From positions 2,735,279 to 2,799,278 of the forward strand of contig JAJHZJ010000220.1 in the NCBI GenBank assembly GCA_023548195.1: 64,000 nucleotides of DNA, written 5' to 3'. The notes below the pieces were generated by a model that worked only from the letters and a program-made list of their open reading frames with translations, made no database searches and was not told the origin of the DNA. Each line of letters starts with the position of its first letter. Within the stretch, counting starts at the first letter, position 1. Below, piece by piece: positions 60,360 through 64,000 of the stretch. The translations under genes and the position numbers were made by a program. Origin of the DNA: Bettongia penicillata ogilbyi (taxonomy: Eukaryota; Chordata; Mammalia; Diprotodontia; Potoroidae).

Positions 60360-61440
60360 GATGATCTCACTTTCCTGTCTTTTAAAATAGATCTCTTCTT
60401 CTGGGGCACAAGGGGCTCTGTCCCACTGTTCTTGTGTCTTGAACTTGAGGCTTTGTGTGTTGTGACTTCTGGTTCTTTCAGCTAGGAGTTAAAATGCTGC
60501 AGCTTACCTGGTGCTGAGCTGGCTGGTGTTTGAAATCAGAGGCTAGGTGAAGTCTTTCTTTGCTTCCCAGATTTACTCTGGAGCTAGCTGAATTAAGTGT
60601 GTGGGAAGGGTGGTCTGACAACAAGAGGTCTCCTGTGCTGAGCTAAAGCATAGGCAAACTCAATGATTTGTGATCCAGTCTGCACTAGTGTCTTCCAGAT
60701 TCCCCTGGGATGCTGAAGTCAGCCTTGGCTTCTGTTATTTACAGCTGTAGGCTCCACCTTTCTGCAACTCAGGACCTCTTCCAATTTTGCTGAGGTACGA
60801 CTGTATGGGACAGTTCTGGTCCTGCACTAGTCCCCTTCAGCCACAGAAAGAAGGATCCTTCTTGGGAATTTTCCTAGCCTCACAGGCTAAAAGACTCTTT
60901 GCCCCTTCAGCTTATTCCACTATTCCAGGATGTTTCCTGGGGAAATATTTTATGGGTTTTTGAAGGTCAATAAGGGGAGGGGTAGAACATTTACTGACCA
61001 TTGTGCCATCTTGGTTCCTGGAAGTTCAGGTAGGTTATTTAAAGACATTTAATCTGTGTGCTGATGTTCGGTGGAGCTGTCACTGCAGATTTCTGTGGCT
61101 CTGGGCTCTCACTTGCTCGATTCTGCTGCAGTGCCATTCTGAGTTGATTCTCCAGTATGGCTGCTGCCTCAGACTACCCTTGGCTTCCTGCTCAGCCCTA
61201 CCATGGATGGAACTGTGCTGGTACAGTCTGTGGGCTGTGTACTGTGTGCTACTCCAGTCCCAACTAACAGATTCTTCCCATCGACCTTCCGGTCTGTTCT
61301 GGGCTGTGAATCTGCTACAGCCTGTCTCCTATTGGATTCTCTCCCTCCAAAATTTGCTCAGATTCTCTTTTTAGAGGTATCTGAAGGAGTTTGTCTTAGA
61401 GTTTTGATAATTAGTTGCTCTTAGTGCACCATCTTGGCAC
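60360..61440 (-). promoter_or_regulatory. composite 5' UTR of L1 E with two YY1-like start modules
   Basis: YY1-like cores lie at 61429-61438 (minus 'gccaagatgg') and again at 61005-61018 (minus 'ggaaccaagatggc'). The inner module's first 110 bases match the 5' end of F (62440-62545), including the shared phrase 'actattccaggatgtttcct'; the outer 420 bases do not. It looks like a second promoter module stacked in front of an older one. Confidence 0.6.
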
Positions 61441-62545
61441 CACCCTGGAATATAATTCCAATTCTACTTTTTAAGGAATTGTTTTCTTCAGTCAGTTTTT
61501 GTCATTCCTTTTTCAAATTGTTGACTTTGTTTTGCATGCCTTTCATGTTTTCCCAAAATTGTCTTTTTCCTCTCTTATTTGCTTTTTGAAATTATTCTTG
61601 AGCTCCTCCAAGGAAGTATTTTGTGCTTGAGACAAATTCGTATTCCTGCTTGAGGTTTTAGTTGTAGATTTATTAACAATATTATTCTCTGCTGAATCTG
61701 TTTTGACCTTCCCTGTGTCTATAGAAAGTTTACGATTAGTGTTTGTTTTTGCTTCTTGCTCATCTTGTTTTTCTGTTTCCTGAGTCTTAAAGTTGAGCTC
61801 TGCTTCTGGGGGACAAGGGTTTGATCTCTGACATTTCCTGGGGTCTCAGGGGCTGGTTTATTAAGGTTGTAGGAGTCTGGCAGCTTACATAGTGCTGTGA
61901 TAGAATCCTAGTGTTGTTGTATGGCATTTGCTGTGACCAGGTTTGATTTCTATATATTTCCCCAGGGCTATACTGAAGCATGTGGGTGTCTGGCCACTGG
62001 AGGATGCCTGCCCACCAAAGGTTCTCCTGAAGCACAGGTGGATCCATAGCTGGAGGACATCTACCCTGCCAAAGCCAGTATACTTTGAGCATTGAAGCAT
62101 GGGGAGGTCTGGCTGCTGGTGAATGCCTGCTTGTCAACCCTGCCACTAGTGGCATACATGGAGGTACTACAATTTGGAATCTGTTAGTTCTCCTGTATAT
62201 ACTAGGGTACATGAGGTATAGGGATGGGGAGGTGTCCTGCTATTGGCTTTTGCCTGCTCAAACATCCTGAAGTTCAGGATCTCCTACTAATTTGCTGAGG
62301 TGGGGCTTGTTGGCTTGCTGGGATGCTTCCTGTCCTGGAATGCACTTTCTTTTTATCTGAGTGAGACAGATGTTTCTTACATATCCTCCAAGTTTCCTGG
62401 GTTAAAACACCACTTTGCTTCATCTTTCTACTGGTTCCACTATTCCAGGATGTTTCCTGGGGTGTTTTTTTTTTTCTGTTTCATTTTCAAGGTCAGTAAG
62501 GGAGACTGAGAGCAACTTACTGCTTACTTCATCATCTTGAGTCAC
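61441..62545 (-). mobile_element. LINE-1 element F, piece 6 of 6 (ORF1 N-terminal half and 5' UTR)
   Basis: Resumes the F ORF1 coiled coil cut at 55085 ('ttctactttttaaggaattg', 'gcttgagacaaattcgtatt'). ORF1 start at 61763 (minus, MSKKQKQ). The 5' UTR runs to about 62541, where 'ctcaagatgatgaa' (62530-62541) is a decayed YY1-like site. The 141-codon open frame at 61787-62212 lies within the 5' UTR and is not supported as a gene. Confidence 0.82.
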
Positions 62546-64000
62546 AAAAGTGACTGTTATGTTTTTAATAGAATTGTACTGAGCTGATCATGACTCATTA
62601 GTGAAGAATATAAGATTTCTGGGAAAATAATTTCCTGTGGGCCACCCACAGGTATTAGGTAAGCTGTAGAATATGTACATATTTCAGGACTGAATTATTT
62701 ATTTTCAAAAAAGAATACACACCCCTCTTCTCCCCTTCTCTCCCAAGGCAGTATTTGGAGACCTGTGAAATCTATTTTCACTCAAGGGACTTAATGATGA
62801 AATATTCCACATGGTAAAGTAATATCTACAGCGTTACTTGTGAAATGGCATTTACTGGAGTGATTACAAAAAAAAATAAAAATTACATGCTTTTGTAGAC
62901 TGCCAATGTACTATCTGAATGATTTTGAGATTGCTCTAACAAAGCTCTCTCCAGATCCTTCACTGTCATATGGAGGCAATTCTACTTTCCTGAAGTTTAT
63001 GAAAATAGAATGAAAAGTCTCAAAACTCCATTCTTATTTTTGAGGGCCGACCTAAGAAGCCCAGTAGCTAAGAAGTTGGCCTCAAATGATGAGTCCTTTG
63101 ACAATGACAACCCTTCAAGGAAAAGAAATTACAAAACAGCTTCAAATCCAAAGCACCCCTACATGCTTCTATATGTATAGTGCTATAATGACAGAAGAGG
63201 GAACTGAAATTTGAATTAATTTTAGATGATGCATAATAATTAATTAATACTAAATGTGTGCTACCTGATTTATAAGTAATTACTAGGCATACTTCTTAAG
63301 GAACCGAATACTCCTTAGTTAAAAGTACTATAAAAAAGAGTCAATCAGGATCATAGTCTATGTAGATTTTTTTTCATTCAAAATATTTCTTTTTTATATT
63401 TTGAAAATTTAGGCTAGAAAAAGTACTGGATTAGAGTTTAACACTTCTTGAGCGTTCTTGCTCAATCATAGTTCAAAGAATATAAATAAATATATTTATT
63501 TAAATATAAATAAAATGTGATGATTGATCATGTTTCTACTGGCTCCTTTTGTAATGATTTAAACTGCATGGACAATAAATAGTAAATGAGAAAAATATCT
63601 GTTTGATTTAGGCATCATTAGACCTATATATCTTTGTTTTGTGTATAGACACAAACTGCAATCCTTAATTCAAATAATCTCTTTTATTTTATCAAAATAG
63701 GTGATCAAAGTTTAACCAATATACCATTTGATAAGATGACATGATTGAAAAATTCCAGACATTCTCTCGGTTCATTTAGTTAGTTGTTCAATAATTTCTA
63801 AGTAATTTCATAATATCATTTAAACCAGAAACAAAAATAACAGTAATATTCTTATTACATGACACAAATGTTTGCTAAAGAAAAGCCTTTCTAGATATTA
63901 CATTTGACCAATTCCTTCAAAAACAATGTTATTTTGCATAAACAATAAACATATTATTAGTTATGCTTTCGGTTTCCCCTAACAGAACACTTCTCACAAC
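62546..64000. other. unique AT-rich sequence, no gene seen
   Basis: No repeat family or exon recognised to the right edge. Contains a perfect 8-bp-arm hairpin at 62634-62652 (CCTGTGGG, 3-base loop, CCCACAGG) and an AT palindromic stretch near 63481-63515. Confidence 0.5.

Larger units (their letters stand above)
55086..61440 (-). mobile_element. LINE-1 element E, nearly full length, antisense
   Basis: The best preserved L1 here. Minus strand: 5' UTR 61440-60360, ORF1 60359-59322, spacer about 59320-58755, ORF2 about 58755-55550, 3' UTR to 55086. It is inserted in the ORF1 coiled-coil region of F. The flanks 'ccaattcaactgtttt' (from 55070) and 'ccaattctacttttt' (from 61458) suggest a diverged target duplication near the F junctions. 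About 0.5 kb of ORF2 is deleted at about 56292, compared with the copy at 8427-11215. Confidence 0.88.

Noticed and set aside
61003..61374. 123-codon plus-strand open frame rich in Cys, Trp and Leu
   Set aside because: Antisense to the L1 E 5' UTR; no domain or signal of a gene.
61787..62212. 141-codon minus-strand open frame
   Set aside because: It sits in the 5' UTR and ORF1 leader of L1 F; no domain, and the element context accounts for it.

Overview
This window looks like ordinary nuclear chromosomal DNA from a marsupial (metatherian) mammal. The call rests on repeat content: LINE-1 copies of the marsupial type, ORF1-only half-LINEs, an RTE/BovB-type LINE with a C-terminal zinc finger, a tRNA/CORE-type SINE whose tail resembles that RTE, and old L2, L3/CR1 and MIR debris. 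The DNA is AT-rich. I found no host protein-coding exon, no tRNA or rRNA gene and no CRISPR array. Every reading frame I could identify belongs to a decayed retroelement, so the window is intergenic or inside a large intron.

Layout. 1-2176: antisense L1 running off the left edge. 3931-4496: solo LTR-like sequence. 4500-7930: RTE element whose 5' part (5' UTR plus endonuclease) is inverted relative to its reverse-transcriptase part. 8427-11215: 5'-truncated antisense L1. 11216-23160: mostly unique DNA with old L2, L3 and MIR pieces and one orphan L1 5' end (14916-15880). 23165-25924: complete ORF1-only half-LINE with target-site duplications. 25985-31030: L2, L3 with an L2 nested in it, and unique DNA. 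31033-31945: sense L1 3' end with a 179-codon open C-terminal ORF2 piece. 32705-37242: L2 pieces, microsatellites and LINE debris. 37243-39145: antisense half-LINE/L1 5' half. 39146-43618: mainly unique DNA, L3, and an LTR-like block. 43619-62545: a deep nest of retroelements. 62546-64000: unique AT-rich DNA.

The 43.6-62.5 kb nest is the most informative part. One near-full-length antisense L1 (called F here) is split into six pieces by a SINE, two ORF1-only half-LINEs (C and D), a sense L1 3' end, and a younger, nearly full-length L1 (E). Several insertions are bounded by recognisable target-site duplications. Two of them carry extra non-element sequence between two A-tracts, as expected for 3' transduction.

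Taken together, the half-LINEs form a family: 5' UTR with a YY1-like site, ORF1, a pyrimidine-rich (on the + strand) spacer resembling the L1 inter-ORF region, no ORF2, and two L1-type 3' termini in series. They presumably used L1 ORF2 protein in trans. All coordinates of repeat boundaries are read by eye and are approximate unless a target-site duplication fixes them.
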